Below, in pieces: positions 17,733 to 27,100 of a stretch of DNA of 64,000 nucleotides. Positions within the stretch are counted from its first letter, which is position 1; the number at the start of each line of letters is the position of its first letter. The DNA comes from Aquisphaera giovannonii. GTDB taxonomy: Bacteria > Planctomycetota > Planctomycetia > Isosphaerales > Isosphaeraceae. Below the pieces are notes generated by a model. It had not been told where the DNA came from. It was given only the letters and a program-made list of their open reading frames with translations, and did no database searches. The stretch is from assembly GCF_008087625.1 (NCBI RefSeq), contig NZ_CP042997.1, positions 1 to 64,000 on the forward strand, given 5' to 3'. The position numbers and the translations under genes were made by a program.

Positions 17733-17822
17733 CCCCCTTACGAAGGGGGAGTCGGAGGGGGTGGATCGCCCGAGCCGAGGCGGTCGAATTCACCCCCCTG
17801 AATCCCCCCTTCGTAAGGGGGG
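17733..17822. repeat. Inverted pair of CCCCCTTACGAAGGGGG repeats
   Basis: Arms at 17733-17762 and 17792-17822 are inverted copies of a 30-bp sequence built on CCCCCTTACGAAGGGGG, each arm itself a short palindrome, with 29 bp between. It occupies the 233-bp gap between the ThuA gene and the oxidoreductase gene on the same strand, so it is likely to be transcribed as a strong hairpin. No gene is seen in the gap. Confidence 0.75.
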
Positions 17823-17880
17823 AAGCAGGTTCGCGCCCCCTCCTTACCCAATTCCACGAGCCAGCTTCCGCGACGATCGC

Positions 17881-19188
17881 TTACACGTTCCTCGACGTCC
17901 CCGGCACGGCGCAGACGGGGTACACGCCCTTGGCGTCGGGCCTCGCCGGGGGCTCCATGGTCCAGGTGCAGGCCTCGGGGCGGGGCGCGTGGAAGAACTC
18001 CGAGCGGCTGACGTCGTCCCAGGTCACCTCCTGGCCGCTGTAGCAGGAGAGCTGGCCCATGATCGCGACCAGCGTGCTCCTAGCCGCGTAGTCTCCGCAA
18101 TTGAGCGGCCTGCCGGCGCGGATGGACTTGATGAACTCCGCGTGCTCGACCACGTACGGGCTGACGTTCGGGCCATTGTAGCGCCAGGGGGCCTTCCCCG
18201 TGATGACGCCGGATTTCAGGTGCGCCTCGCCCTTCGTGCCCAGGACGATGCTCGAGTCCTCGTTGTAGCAGTTATTGGTCGTCCGGCAGAAGGCGTAGAG
18301 CCTCAGGCCGTCGGCGTAGTGGTAGACCACCGAGTGGTGGTCGAAGACGTCGCCGAGCAGGTCCTGAGGGCCCGACCGGCCGCCCAGGCCGTGGCAGCGC
18401 GCCGGGGGCGTCTCCCTCAGGACCCACGTCGCGCGGTCGAGGTTGTGGACCAGGGACTGCACCACGTCGTCGCCGCAGAGCCAGGAGAAGCGGTACTGGT
18501 TGGCGTACTGCGCCTCCAGCTCGCGCGTGCCCCGCGGGCGGGCGACCTGCCCGTACGGGCCGCGGATGAAATTCTCCTCGATGGAGACGATCTCGCCGAT
18601 CTGGCCGTCGTGGACGCGTTTCACCGTCTCGCGGATCATCGGCGAGAAGCGGCTCATCAAGCCGGAGAGGATCCCCAGGTTCTTCTCCTTCGCCAGCGCC
18701 GTGGCCCGGCGGACGACCTGGATGCCCAGCGGGTCGATCGCGTGCGGCTTCTCCACGAAGGCGTGCCTGCCGGCCTCGATGCCGGCCTTCAGGTACATGG
18801 CGTGGAACTTGGCGGCGCACGCAATGATCACGTAGTCCACGCTCTCGATGACCCGCTTGTAGGCATCCAGCCCGACGAAGCAGTGGGCGTCATCGACCCG
18901 GACCTGCTCCGGCTTCTCGGCCCGGAGCAGCGACCGACTGGACTCGACGCGGTCGCGGAAGAGGTCGCCCATGGCGACGAGCCGGACGCCCGGATCCGCG
19001 GCCATGGCGTCGCCCGCGGCGCCGGTGCCCCGGCCGCCGCAGCCGACGATGCCGATCCGGATGATGTCGCTCCCGGCGGCGTGCACCCCGCCGGCCGCCA
19101 TGACCCCCGCGATCCCCGCGGCGGCGGTCGTTGCCTCCTTCGCGAACTCTCGACGCGTGCTCTGCCCGCTCGGCTTCGAAGGGCTCAT
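17881..19188 (-). CDS. Gfo/Idh/MocA oxidoreductase with Tat-type signal
   Basis: 435 aa. NAD(P)-dependent sugar oxidoreductase family. The N-terminus carries a twin-arginine-like signal (STRREFAKEA then an Ala-rich hydrophobic stretch, about residues 10-36). The Rossmann domain begins IRIGIVGCGGRG (about 42-53) and contains the family EKPHA motif (about 146-150). The long C-terminal alpha/beta domain is typical. It is divergent from a second family member at 19547, with 358 bp between them, and upstream of the ThuA gene. The start is the ATG with GCAGGAG 8 nt upstream; the larger open frame lacks a ribosome site. Likely exported and acting on a carbohydrate-derived substrate; the substrate cannot be read from the sequence. 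Confidence 0.9.
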   Translation of the reverse strand: MSPSKPSGQSTRREFAKEATTAAAGIAGVMAAGGVHAAGSDIIRIGIVGCGGRGTGAAGDAMAADPGVRLVAMGDLFRDRVESSRSLLRAEKPEQVRVDDAHCFVGLDAYKRVIESVDYVIIACAAKFHAMYLKAGIEAGRHAFVEKPHAIDPLGIQVVRRATALAKEKNLGILSGLMSRFSPMIRETVKRVHDGQIGEIVSIEENFIRGPYGQVARPRGTRELEAQYANQYRFSWLCGDDVVQSLVHNLDRATWVLRETPPARCHGLGGRSGPQDLLGDVFDHHSVVYHYADGLRLYAFCRTTNNCYNEDSSIVLGTKGEAHLKSGVITGKAPWRYNGPNVSPYVVEHAEFIKSIRAGRPLNCGDYAARSTLVAIMGQLSCYSGQEVTWDDVSRSEFFHAPRPEACTWTMEPPARPDAKGVYPVCAVPGTSRNV

Positions 19189-19546
19189 CGTCGTGCTCCT
19201 GCTGTCGGGATGGACCGGGGCGAGGCGGGATCGAAGGCGTGCGAGGCCGAAGGGCCTCGACGGCCGCCGGCGGCGGGGCGAGGGGTCGCGGGGGGCGACG
19301 AGACGGAAGGCGGGGGCCGTCCTCCGCGACGGCTTGCTCATCCTTGGTCTAACCCGCGCCGGGGGCGCTGTCAATCGCCTGGCGGGCATCGGGCGACGCG
19401 AGGAACGCGCGCCTCGCTCTCACCTATGGCATTCCTTGCCGCCGGGCGCGATACTCCAGCATCCCTACCCGCCACGACGGCGACCCGCCGTCGAGTCGAG
19501 CGGCCCCCCCCGCCGCGTCCTCGTGCGATCGCGAAAGGAGCCCACC
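19189..19546. other. Divergent intergenic region, 358 bp
   Basis: Must hold the control region of both flanking oxidoreductase genes. I see only weak promoter-like pieces (GATACT at 19450-19455) and no clear operator, repeat or small gene. Confidence 0.4.
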
Positions 19547-20752
19547 ATGTTCGACGACCTCTCCCGCCGTTCCTTCCTCGGGCAGGCGGCCTTCGCCGCG
19601 ACGGCGGCATCGGCGCAGGCGCAGACTCAGGCGCAGGGCCAGGGCCCCGGCGAGAAGATCCTGGGCGCGGGGGGCGTGGCGACCTCGGCGCGATCGAAGA
19701 AGGTCTGGCGGCCGGTCTCCGATCGGAAGATCCGCGTGGGGATCGTCGGCTACGGCGTCTGCCAGTTCGGCGCGGCGTTCGGGTTCCAGGACCATCCCAA
19801 CGTCCAGGTCGTCGCCGTCAGCGACCTCTTCCCGGACCGCTGCGCGAACCTGGCGAAGGCCTGCCGGTGCGAGAAGACGTATCCCTCGCTGGAGGAGCTG
19901 GTGAAGGACGACTCGATCGAGGCCGTCTTCGTCGCGACGGACGCCCCCAGCCACGCGAGGCACTGCATCGAGGCCGTGAGGCGCGGCAAGCACGTCGCCT
20001 GCGCGGTGCCCGCGGCGTTCGGCTCCGTGGAGCAGGCCCACGAGCTGTACGAGGCGGTGCTCGCCAGCGGCAGGACGTACATGATGTTCGAGACCTCGGC
20101 CTACCACGCCGAGTGCCACGCCATGAGGCAGGTCTACCGCGCCGGGGGCTTCGGGAAGCTCGTCTACTCCGAGGGCGAGTATTATCACGACTCGGTCGAG
20201 CAGATCCCGTCGTACAAGGAGTGGCGGGTGGGCCTGCCGCCGCAGTGGTATCCCACGCACGCGACGGCCTACTACGTGATGGTGGCCGGCGGCCATTTCA
20301 CCGAGGTCTCCTGCCTGGGCATGCCCAGCCTGAAGGGGCCGATGCAGCCGGGGAAGAACCGGTACGGCAACCTCTTCGGCACCGAGGTCGCGCTCCTGCG
20401 GACGAGCGAGGGGGGGATGTCCCGGATGGCGATGTCCTGGGACACCAAGGTCCCCGGCAATGAGACCGGCCGCGTCTTCGGCCAGCGCGGGTACATGGCC
20501 GGCATGACCTATCACGGCGACGCGAAGGACCTCCCCGACCTGGAGCGCCCCGCCCTGCCCCCGGGCGTCAACCCCGGCGGCCACGAGGGCTCCCACGGCT
20601 ACCTCATGAACGAGTTCGTCACCGCCATCCTGGAGGACCGCAAGCCGCTGGTGGACATCGTCGCGGCCCTGGACATGACCGTCCCCGGGATCGTCGCCCA
20701 CCAGTCCGCCATCAAGGGCGGCGAGACGCTCCGCGTGCCGCGGTGGGCGTGA
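19547..20752 (+). CDS. Gfo/Idh/MocA oxidoreductase, second copy, Tat-type signal
   Basis: 401 aa. The N-terminus MFDDLSRRSFLGQAAFAAT is a textbook twin-arginine signal. The nucleotide-binding domain begins IRVGIVGYGVCQFG (about 64-77). Where most family members have EKP, this one reads AVPAAFG, so the usual catalytic Lys of that motif is missing; the protein may be non-canonical or use another residue. The middle has the GEYYHDS and GGHFTEV elements of the substrate domain. Start supported by GAAAGGAG 7 nt upstream. Divergently arranged with the 17881-19188 gene. The last 36 bp of the gene are duplicated as part of a 41-bp direct repeat on the far side of the toxin-antitoxin pair. Confidence 0.87.
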   Translation: MFDDLSRRSFLGQAAFAATAASAQAQTQAQGQGPGEKILGAGGVATSARSKKVWRPVSDRKIRVGIVGYGVCQFGAAFGFQDHPNVQVVAVSDLFPDRCANLAKACRCEKTYPSLEELVKDDSIEAVFVATDAPSHARHCIEAVRRGKHVACAVPAAFGSVEQAHELYEAVLASGRTYMMFETSAYHAECHAMRQVYRAGGFGKLVYSEGEYYHDSVEQIPSYKEWRVGLPPQWYPTHATAYYVMVAGGHFTEVSCLGMPSLKGPMQPGKNRYGNLFGTEVALLRTSEGGMSRMAMSWDTKVPGNETGRVFGQRGYMAGMTYHGDAKDLPDLERPALPPGVNPGGHEGSHGYLMNEFVTAILEDRKPLVDIVAALDMTVPGIVAHQSAIKGGETLRVPRWA

Positions 20753-20757
20753 GGCGA
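20717..20757 (+). repeat. 41-bp direct repeat, left copy
   Basis: Perfect 41-bp sequence covering the last codons, stop codon and 5 bp beyond of the oxidoreductase gene. It starts GGCGGCGAGACGCTCC and ends GTGAGGCGA. The identical right copy is at 21605-21645, on the other side of the toxin-antitoxin pair. Confidence 0.9.
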
Positions 20758-20791
20758 GGCCGGGCCCGGGTGAACTCGATTCGACCGCACC

Positions 20792-20820
20792 TTTCCTGCC
20801 GGGCGGGCCAGGCATAATAT
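20792..20820 (+). promoter_or_regulatory. Candidate promoter of the toxin-antitoxin pair
   Basis: TTTCCT at 20792-20797 and TAATAT at 20815-20820, 17-bp spacer, about 40 bp before the GTG of the antitoxin gene. It lies inside the segment bracketed by the 41-bp direct repeats, so the module carries its own promoter. Confidence 0.4.
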
Positions 20821-20858
20821 GGTGAGTGGAAGATCGTTGCGTAAGGGAGTAAGTTGCC

Positions 20859-21158
20859 GTGCGTATCCCCGTCCTGATCGAGAGGGTCGCTGGTGATGGA
20901 TTCCGGGCCCGGGGCGGGGACCCCTTGTCCCTTTGCGCAGAGGGCAGGACGGAGGAGGAAGCCGTCGCCCGCCTCAGAGACCTGATCGAAGACCGCCTGG
21001 CTGTCGGTGCCAAGTTGATCAGTCTGGACGTCGGCTCGGCGGACCATCCCCACGCCCCGATTCCCGGTTGGGACGCGGATGACCCCCTCTTCGACGAGTG
21101 GCAGGAGGCCATGAGGGAGTATAGACGCCAGGTTGAGGACGACCCGAATCGAATATGA
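20859..21158 (+). CDS. HicB-like antitoxin of a VapC-type pair
   Basis: 99 aa. The first about 60 residues look like a partial RNase-H-type HicB fold (VLIERVAGDGFRARG, then a CAEGRTEEEAVARL helix). The C-terminus is acidic and helical, with DEWQEAMREYRRQ, suitable for wrapping a PIN-domain toxin. GTG start with AAGGGAG 9 nt upstream. The stop overlaps the toxin ATG by 4 bp (ATGA), giving translational coupling with antitoxin first, the usual order. HicB antitoxins normally pair with HicA, so pairing with a PIN toxin is a mixed arrangement. Autoregulation is likely but no DNA-binding domain is obvious. Confidence 0.72.
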   Translation: MRIPVLIERVAGDGFRARGGDPLSLCAEGRTEEEAVARLRDLIEDRLAVGAKLISLDVGSADHPHAPIPGWDADDPLFDEWQEAMREYRRQVEDDPNRI

Positions 21159-21583
21159 GCCTGTATGTGCTCGACACCGACATGCTGACGCTGGCCGAAC
21201 GCGGGCATCCGGATGTCGCCTCGCGCATCAGGGCCTCGAACCCGGCCGCGCTTGCCATAACCGTCATCAGCGTCGAGGAACAGCTCACCGGCTGGTACGC
21301 GGTGCTGCGAAGGGCCCGCGATCACGCGAGTCTTGCACGAGCCTACCAGCGATTGGCCCAGGCCGCCACGTGGTGCGGACGGTGGACAATCCTGCCGCAT
21401 TCGGAGTCCACGATCGCCCGCGTCGTGGCGCTCCACCAGATGAGGCTGAACGTCGGCAAGATGGACCTGTCGATCGCCGCGATCGTGCTTGAGCACGGCG
21501 GGGTGCTGGTGACGCGGAATCGTCGCGATTTCGCCAGGGTTCCCGGACTCCTCATCGAGGACTGGTCGCTGCCCATCGCCTGA
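21155..21583 (+). CDS. PIN-domain toxin, VapC-like
   Basis: 142 aa. PIN-domain ribonuclease. Acidic active-site residues are visible: Asp7 in LDTDML, Glu43 region in SVEEQLTGW, Asp109 in KMDLSIAAI, and Asp129 in RNRRDFARVPGL. VapC toxins cleave tRNA or rRNA to stop translation and are held inactive by the antitoxin encoded just upstream with a 4-bp overlap. Length is normal for the family. The pair is bracketed by a 41-bp direct repeat, which points to acquisition or duplication as a unit. Target RNA cannot be predicted. Confidence 0.87.
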   Translation: MSLYVLDTDMLTLAERGHPDVASRIRASNPAALAITVISVEEQLTGWYAVLRRARDHASLARAYQRLAQAATWCGRWTILPHSESTIARVVALHQMRLNVGKMDLSIAAIVLEHGGVLVTRNRRDFARVPGLLIEDWSLPIA

Positions 21584-21604
21584 TCCACCTCGTGCCGATC
21601 CGAA

Positions 21605-21645
21605 GGCGGCGAGACGCTCCGCGTGCCGCGGTGGGCGTGAGGCGA
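21605..21645 (+). repeat. 41-bp direct repeat, right copy
   Basis: Identical to 20717-20757. Here it is not part of an intact gene: it is a second copy of the 3' end of the oxidoreductase gene lying 22 bp after the toxin gene. The rest of the gap to 21802 shows no gene. Confidence 0.9.
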
Positions 21646-21802
21646 TGTGGCCGAGGCCGAGGCGCGAGGGGCGGAGCGTCCGGGCGGATGTCGTGGAGCG
21701 TACTGACGCCGCGGGGTCGCCGTCGCCCGTTGATGGCCGCGGCGGGGCGTGCCGGCCCCGCTGGCCGCGCCGCGAATGGGCACGGGCCCGACCCGACCGC
21801 GG

Positions 21803-22093
21803 TCAGTGCGGCTCCGCCCCCCGGATCCTCACCCGGGGCGGGTCGCCGGGGCCGGCCGGATTGCCGGCCTCGTCGTGGGGATCCTCGGCGACGTTGAGGA
21901 CGTGCTCGGTCCTCGGGTCGGTGATCGCCTGCAACGTGAGCATGCTCCGCCCGCAGCCTCCTCGGGGCTTCCTGCGGAGGTAATAGAGGAAGCCCCGGTC
22001 CTCGAGCCCGAGCGCCAGGCGGTGCAGCCCGTACAGGGCCAGCGGGCTGCCGAGGACCATCAGGACCAGGCCGACGACCTTGAAGCTGCCCAT
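21803..22093 (-). CDS. Small single-pass membrane protein
   Basis: 96 aa. A membrane helix at about residues 5-26 (VVGLVLMVLGSPLALYGL) is followed by a short basic loop and a soluble tail rich in Asp, Pro and Gly. The middle GGCGRSMLTLQAITDP looks conserved rather than low-complexity. GGGGAGG lies just upstream of the chosen ATG, which is strong support for a real gene and this start; the longer open frame has none. I recognise no family. It is divergent from the enolase-superfamily gene, 195 bp away. Confidence 0.7.
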   Translation of the reverse strand: MGSFKVVGLVLMVLGSPLALYGLHRLALGLEDRGFLYYLRRKPRGGCGRSMLTLQAITDPRTEHVLNVAEDPHDEAGNPAGPGDPPRVRIRGAEPH

Positions 22094-22221
22094 GCCATCC
22101 TCCCCGGGATGCGTGCCATTCCGCCCCGCTTTCGAAATACGGGACAGCTCGACCGGCCGTGATCGCCGCGGCGGGGCCGGCCGGGGGGGGGCGAGGTGCT
22201 CGATCCCCATCCGCCACCTGG

Positions 22222-22227
22222 TACAAT
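22222..22227 (+). promoter_or_regulatory. Candidate -10 element for the enolase-superfamily gene
   Basis: TACAAT at 22222-22227, about 62 bp before the ATG at 22289. No convincing -35 lies at 16-18 bp upstream. Confidence 0.3.
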
Positions 22228-22288
22228 CCCCTTCCGATCGCGGGGCGGTGCTCGTCGTCGCGGGTCCTCATCACGGGAGGGTCGATCC

Positions 22289-23560
22289 ATGTCCTGGAAT
22301 CGTCGCCGCGTCCTGGGCGCGGCCGTCGGGGCGCCGCTGGGGCTGCGGGTTGGGGCGGCGATGGGGGCGGACGACCGCGGGGAGACGCCCCGCGCCGTCT
22401 CGGTCGCGGAGCTGGCGAAGGTGGCGGCGGCGCCGGTGCTCCGCGCGGAGGAGCTCCCGGCCCCGGTGACGATCGCGGCGATGGAGCTGCTCCGCAACGG
22501 CCGCGAGTTCCTCGTCCGGGTGCGCGACCGCGACGGCGTCGAGGGGATGAGCGCGACGAACTCGATGCACATGGTCTACCTGCATCCGATCTTCGTCGGC
22601 CGCATCGCGCCGTTCTTCGCCGGCAAGGACGCCCGCCAGCTCGAGGACCTGCTCTGGGAGCTGTACCGCCACGCCGACAATTACAAATATCAGGGCCTGG
22701 CGCTCTGGGTCTGCGTCGCGGCGGCGGAGATCGCGGTGCTCGACCTGCTGGGGAAGAAGGCGGGCAAGCCGGCCGGCGAGCTGCTCGGCGGGGTGAAGCG
22801 GCGCGAGATCGCCGTGTACACGGCCAGCGGCACGCGCGGGAACACGCCGGAGGAGGAGCTCGCCGACCTGAAGAAGCTCGTCGCGGAATCGGGCGCGAAG
22901 GCCCTCAAATTCCGGCTCGGCGGCCGGATGAGGCGGGACAGCGCCGACTCGCGGCCGGGGCGCTCGGAGGCGCTCATCCCGATGGTCCGCGAGGCCTTCG
23001 GGCCGGACATGACGCTGTATGCGGACTCGAACAGCTCGTACGACGCGGAGGAGGCCATCCGCATCGGCCGCATCATGGAGAAGTATCAGTACGCGTTCTA
23101 CGAGGAGCCCTGCCACTTCGACGACCTCGAGGCCACCCGCGCCGTGGCCGAGGCGCTCGCGATCCCGGTCGCCCTGGGCGAGCAGGAGTCCAGCGAGGCC
23201 GGCTTCCGGCGGATGATCGCGATGCGGGCCGCCGACATCGTCCAGCCCGACCTGCACTACTACGGCGGCTTCATCCGCTCGCTCCGCGTGGCCCGGATGG
23301 CCGCCGCCGCGGGGATGCCCTGCACCCCGCACATGTCGGGCTCCGGGCTGGGCTACCTGGACGCCGCGCACTTCGCGTCGCTCCTCGACAACCCGGTCCC
23401 GTTCACCGAGTACAAGGGAAACTCCGCCATCCCGATCTCCAGCCCGACCTCCTCCCTGAAGCCCGAAGGCGGCATCGTCCGCATCCCCACCGGGCCGGGC
23501 TTCGGGATCACCATCGATCCGGCCTACCTCCACGAGGCCCGGCCGGTAAGGGCGAGCTGA
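22289..23560 (+). CDS. Exported enolase-superfamily (mandelate racemase/muconate lactonizing) protein
   Basis: 423 aa. The start MSWNRRRVLGAAVGAPLGL is a Tat-like signal. The capping domain is followed by a TIM barrel with the superfamily metal ligands in order: Asp in YADSNSSYD (about 249), Glu in YEEPCHF (about 272) and Glu in LGEQES (about 299), then HMSGSGLG near 347, which supplies the barrel-end His. The KxK-type base position reads ALKFRLGG. Family members abstract a proton next to a carboxylate, for example dehydration of sugar acids, which would fit the nearby sugar oxidoreductases. Start supported by GGGAGGG 7 nt upstream. The exact substrate cannot be assigned by reading. Confidence 0.88.
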   Translation: MSWNRRRVLGAAVGAPLGLRVGAAMGADDRGETPRAVSVAELAKVAAAPVLRAEELPAPVTIAAMELLRNGREFLVRVRDRDGVEGMSATNSMHMVYLHPIFVGRIAPFFAGKDARQLEDLLWELYRHADNYKYQGLALWVCVAAAEIAVLDLLGKKAGKPAGELLGGVKRREIAVYTASGTRGNTPEEELADLKKLVAESGAKALKFRLGGRMRRDSADSRPGRSEALIPMVREAFGPDMTLYADSNSSYDAEEAIRIGRIMEKYQYAFYEEPCHFDDLEATRAVAEALAIPVALGEQESSEAGFRRMIAMRAADIVQPDLHYYGGFIRSLRVARMAAAAGMPCTPHMSGSGLGYLDAAHFASLLDNPVPFTEYKGNSAIPISSPTSSLKPEGGIVRIPTGPGFGITIDPAYLHEARPVRAS

Positions 23561-24169
23561 CGGGCCGGAGTGGCGCACGCCGCGCCGCCTACCGCGGGCG
23601 AGGCGTCGGGGCGATGGCGCGTGCCGTGGCGCGGACGCGCCAGACGAGCCCATCCCAACCGCGCCCGATCCCCGTCAGCCCGCCCGCAGGTGCCGAGGCA
23701 CGATTCCGGACGCGATATGCGCCTATTGCATGCATGTAAGTATTTCGCCCCCGCGGGATATCCGCCGATACACGCTTGAAATGTGTTTCAAAATCTGGTG
23801 TCGTAACTCCCAGTTCAGCATGGATGGCGGGTTGCTGCTCCTGAGGTGTGACTCACATCTCCCACCCGTCGCGCGGATGCTCTTCGTACAACCTGTTGGA
23901 GACGCGTTGCGTGTCGTCCGCTAGGGCGCGGATGCGGCATGCGGCGTGACCCCGCGGCACGGCCCTGGTCCCGTCTCGCCCGAGCGGCGTGAAGGACCGA
24001 GGTGCCGCCGCCACGATCGTTGCTCCCCGCTGCGGACCCGGCCGCGGCGAGCGCGGGTACCCCCCGCGCCGTCGATCGATCGCCGTGCGCCGCAAGCGGA
24101 CGCGCCACTCGTCGCGAGGGCGGGGAGCCGGATCCGAAGCCCTGCACCCTGGATCGAGGCCGAGGCACC
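23561..24169. other. 609-bp upstream region of the giant surface-protein gene
   Basis: Contains a locally AT-richer block (about 23720-23830) with a small palindrome TGAAATGTGTTTCA at 23777-23790, a possible regulator site. No confident promoter was found. A 64-codon frame at 23730-23924 has no ribosome site and is not called. Confidence 0.35.
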
Positions 24170-27100
24170 ATGAGTCAGGCATCCGACTGGTTTGGCCGCG
24201 AGATGACGGACAGGACCGAGGGTCAGCTGAAGGCGCGGCGGCGGTCGCGGGCCCGCTCCGCGATGTCCGAGGTGCTGGAGCCCCGGACGCTGCTCTCCGC
24301 GGCCCGGGCCGTGCCCGCGGTCGTCGCGGCGACGCCCTCGCCGACGATCGAGCGGTCGGAGCCGTTGCGGGTCGTCCTGATCAGCAGCGCCGTGGCCCAG
24401 GCCGGGCAGGTCGCCGGGGCTGCCGGTCCGGGGGTGATCGCGCTGACGTACGACGCGGCGACGACGAGCACGGCCGGCCTGGTGGGCCTGCTCGAGGGCC
24501 TCTCCGCCTCTCACGGGGGGGCGCCGATCGCGCAGCTCGGCATCGTGGCCCACGGCACCGAGGGGCGTGTCTCCGTGGGGGGCGGCGACGCCTGGGACGA
24601 GGCGGGCCTGGACCGCGACGCGGCCGCCCTGGAGAGCCTCCGCGGGCTCCTGGCCCCGGGCGCCCGGCTCGACCTCTACTCCTGCTCCGTCGCCGCGGGG
24701 GCCGACGGCAAGGCCCTCGTCGATCGCCTGGCGTCGCTCACCGGCGCCGACGTCTACGCCAGCGACGACGCCGTCGGCAGCGGCTCCCTCGGCGACTTCA
24801 CCTGGGAGTACGTCACCCACGCCGCCCCCGGCACCGCCGACCTCCTCCCCGCCTCCTCCCTCGAGCGGATCCCCGGCCTGAAGCTGGACGACCCCTACGA
24901 GCCGAATAACTCCCAGGCGCAGGTGAACGCGGCGCCGGCGGGCGGTGCCAATTCGCCCAACCTGGGCACCCTATCGGGGCTGAAGACGATCTCCGGCCTG
25001 GCGCTTGAGGACGGCGTCGATTGGTATCGGTTCCAGACGACGGGGGTGGCGACGACGGCCGATTATGTCTCGCTGACCTTCAGCCATAGCCAGGGCGACA
25101 TCGACCTGTACGTGTACCGGTCGGACGGGGCGACGCTGGTCAACTCGGACACCGGCGACAACATCTACTACGCCTACGACAACGCCTCGATCTCGCTGCG
25201 CGGCGAGCTGGCCGGGACGTTCTACGTCAAAGTCGTTGCTCACTCGTCCAGCCACCCGACCATCCCAACGTACGGGCTGTCGATCCACGCGCCGACGGGC
25301 CCGGCGGACGACGCATACGAGGAGGACGACAGCAAGGCGCAGGCGGACGCGGCCACTCCCGGGGCCGCCAATTCGCCCAACCTGGGGACGCTGTCGGGCC
25401 TGACGTCCATCCCGGGCTTGGTGCTGGGCGACGCGGCGGACTGGTATCGGTTCCAGACGACGGGCGTGGCGACGACGGCGGACTACGTGTCGCTGACGTT
25501 CGACCACAAGCAGGGCGACATCGACCTGTACGTGTACCGGTCGGACGGGGCGACGCTGGTCAACTCGGACACCGGGGACAACATCTATTACAACTACGAC
25601 AACGCCCAGGTGTCGCTGCGTGGCGAGCTGGCCGGGACGTTCTACGTGAAGGTGGTGGCGCACGGGACGGGGGCCTACCAGCCGCCGGGGATCGCCTCCT
25701 ACGGGCTGTCGATCCACGCGCCGACGGGCCCGGCGGACGACGCATACGAGGAGGACGACAGCAAGGCGCAGGCGGACGCGGCCACTCCCGGGGCCGCCAA
25801 TTCGCCCAACCTGGGGACGCTGTCGGGCCTGACGTCCATCCCGGGCTTGGTGCTGGGCGACGCGGCGGACTGGTATCGGTTCCAGACGACGGGCGTGGCG
25901 ACGACGGCGGACTACGTGTCGCTGGCGTTCGACCACAAGCAGGGCGACATCGACCTGTACGTGTACCGGTCGGACGGGGCGACGCTGGTCAACTCGGACA
26001 CCGGGGACAACATCTATTACAACTACGACAACGCCCAGGTGTCGCTGCGTGGCGAGCTGGCCGGGACGTTCTACGTGAAGGTGGTGGCGCACGGGACGGG
26101 GGCCTACCAGCCGCCGGGGATCGCCTCCTACGGGCTGTCGATCCACGCGCCGACGGGCCCGGCGGACGACGCGTACGAGGAGGACGACAGCAAGGCGCAG
26201 GCGGACGCGGCGCCGGCGGGGGGGACGAACTCGCCCAATTTCGGGGCACTGCTGGGTGCGTTCTCCGTGCCCAACCTGGTGCTGGGTGACGCGGCGGACT
26301 GGTACCGGTTCCAGACGACGGGGGTGGCGACGACGGCGGACTACGTGTCGCTGACGTTCGACCACAAGCAGGGCGACATCGACCTGTACGTGTACCGGTC
26401 GGACGGGGCGACGCTGGTCAACTCGGACACCGGGGACAACATCTATTACAACTACGACAACGCCCAGGTGTCGCTGCGTGGCGAGCTGGCCGGGACGTTC
26501 TACGTGAAGGTGGTGGCGCACGGGACGGGGGCCTACCAGCCGCCGGGGATCGCCTCCTACGGGCTGTCGATCCACGCGCCGACGGGCCCGGCGGACGACG
26601 CGTACGAGGAGGACGACAGCAAGGCGCAGGCGGACGCGGCGCCGGCGGGGGGGACGAACTCGCCCAATTTCGGGGCACTGCTGGGTGCGTTCTCCGTGCC
26701 CAACCTGGTGCTGGGTGACGCGGCGGACTGGTACCGGTTCCAGACGACGGGGGTGGCGACGACGGCGGACTACGTGTCGCTGACGTTCGACCACAAGCAG
26801 GGCGACATCGACCTGTACGTGTACCGGTCGGACGGGGCGACGCTGGTCAACTCGGACACCGGGGACAACATCTATTACAACTACGACAACGCCCAGGTGT
26901 CGCTGCGTGGCGAGCTGGCCGGGACGTTCTACGTGAAGGTGGTGGCGCACGGGACGGGGGCCTACCAGCCGCCGGGGATCGCCTCCTACGGGCTGTCGAT
27001 CCACGCGCCGACGGGCCCGGCGGACGACGCATACGAGGAGGACGACAGCAAGGCGCAGGCGGACGCGGCCACTCCCGGGGCCGCCAATTCGCCCAACCTG

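Noticed and set aside
23730-23924. 64-codon plus-strand frame upstream of the giant gene
   Set aside because: No Shine-Dalgarno, no recognisable motif, lies in a likely control region.
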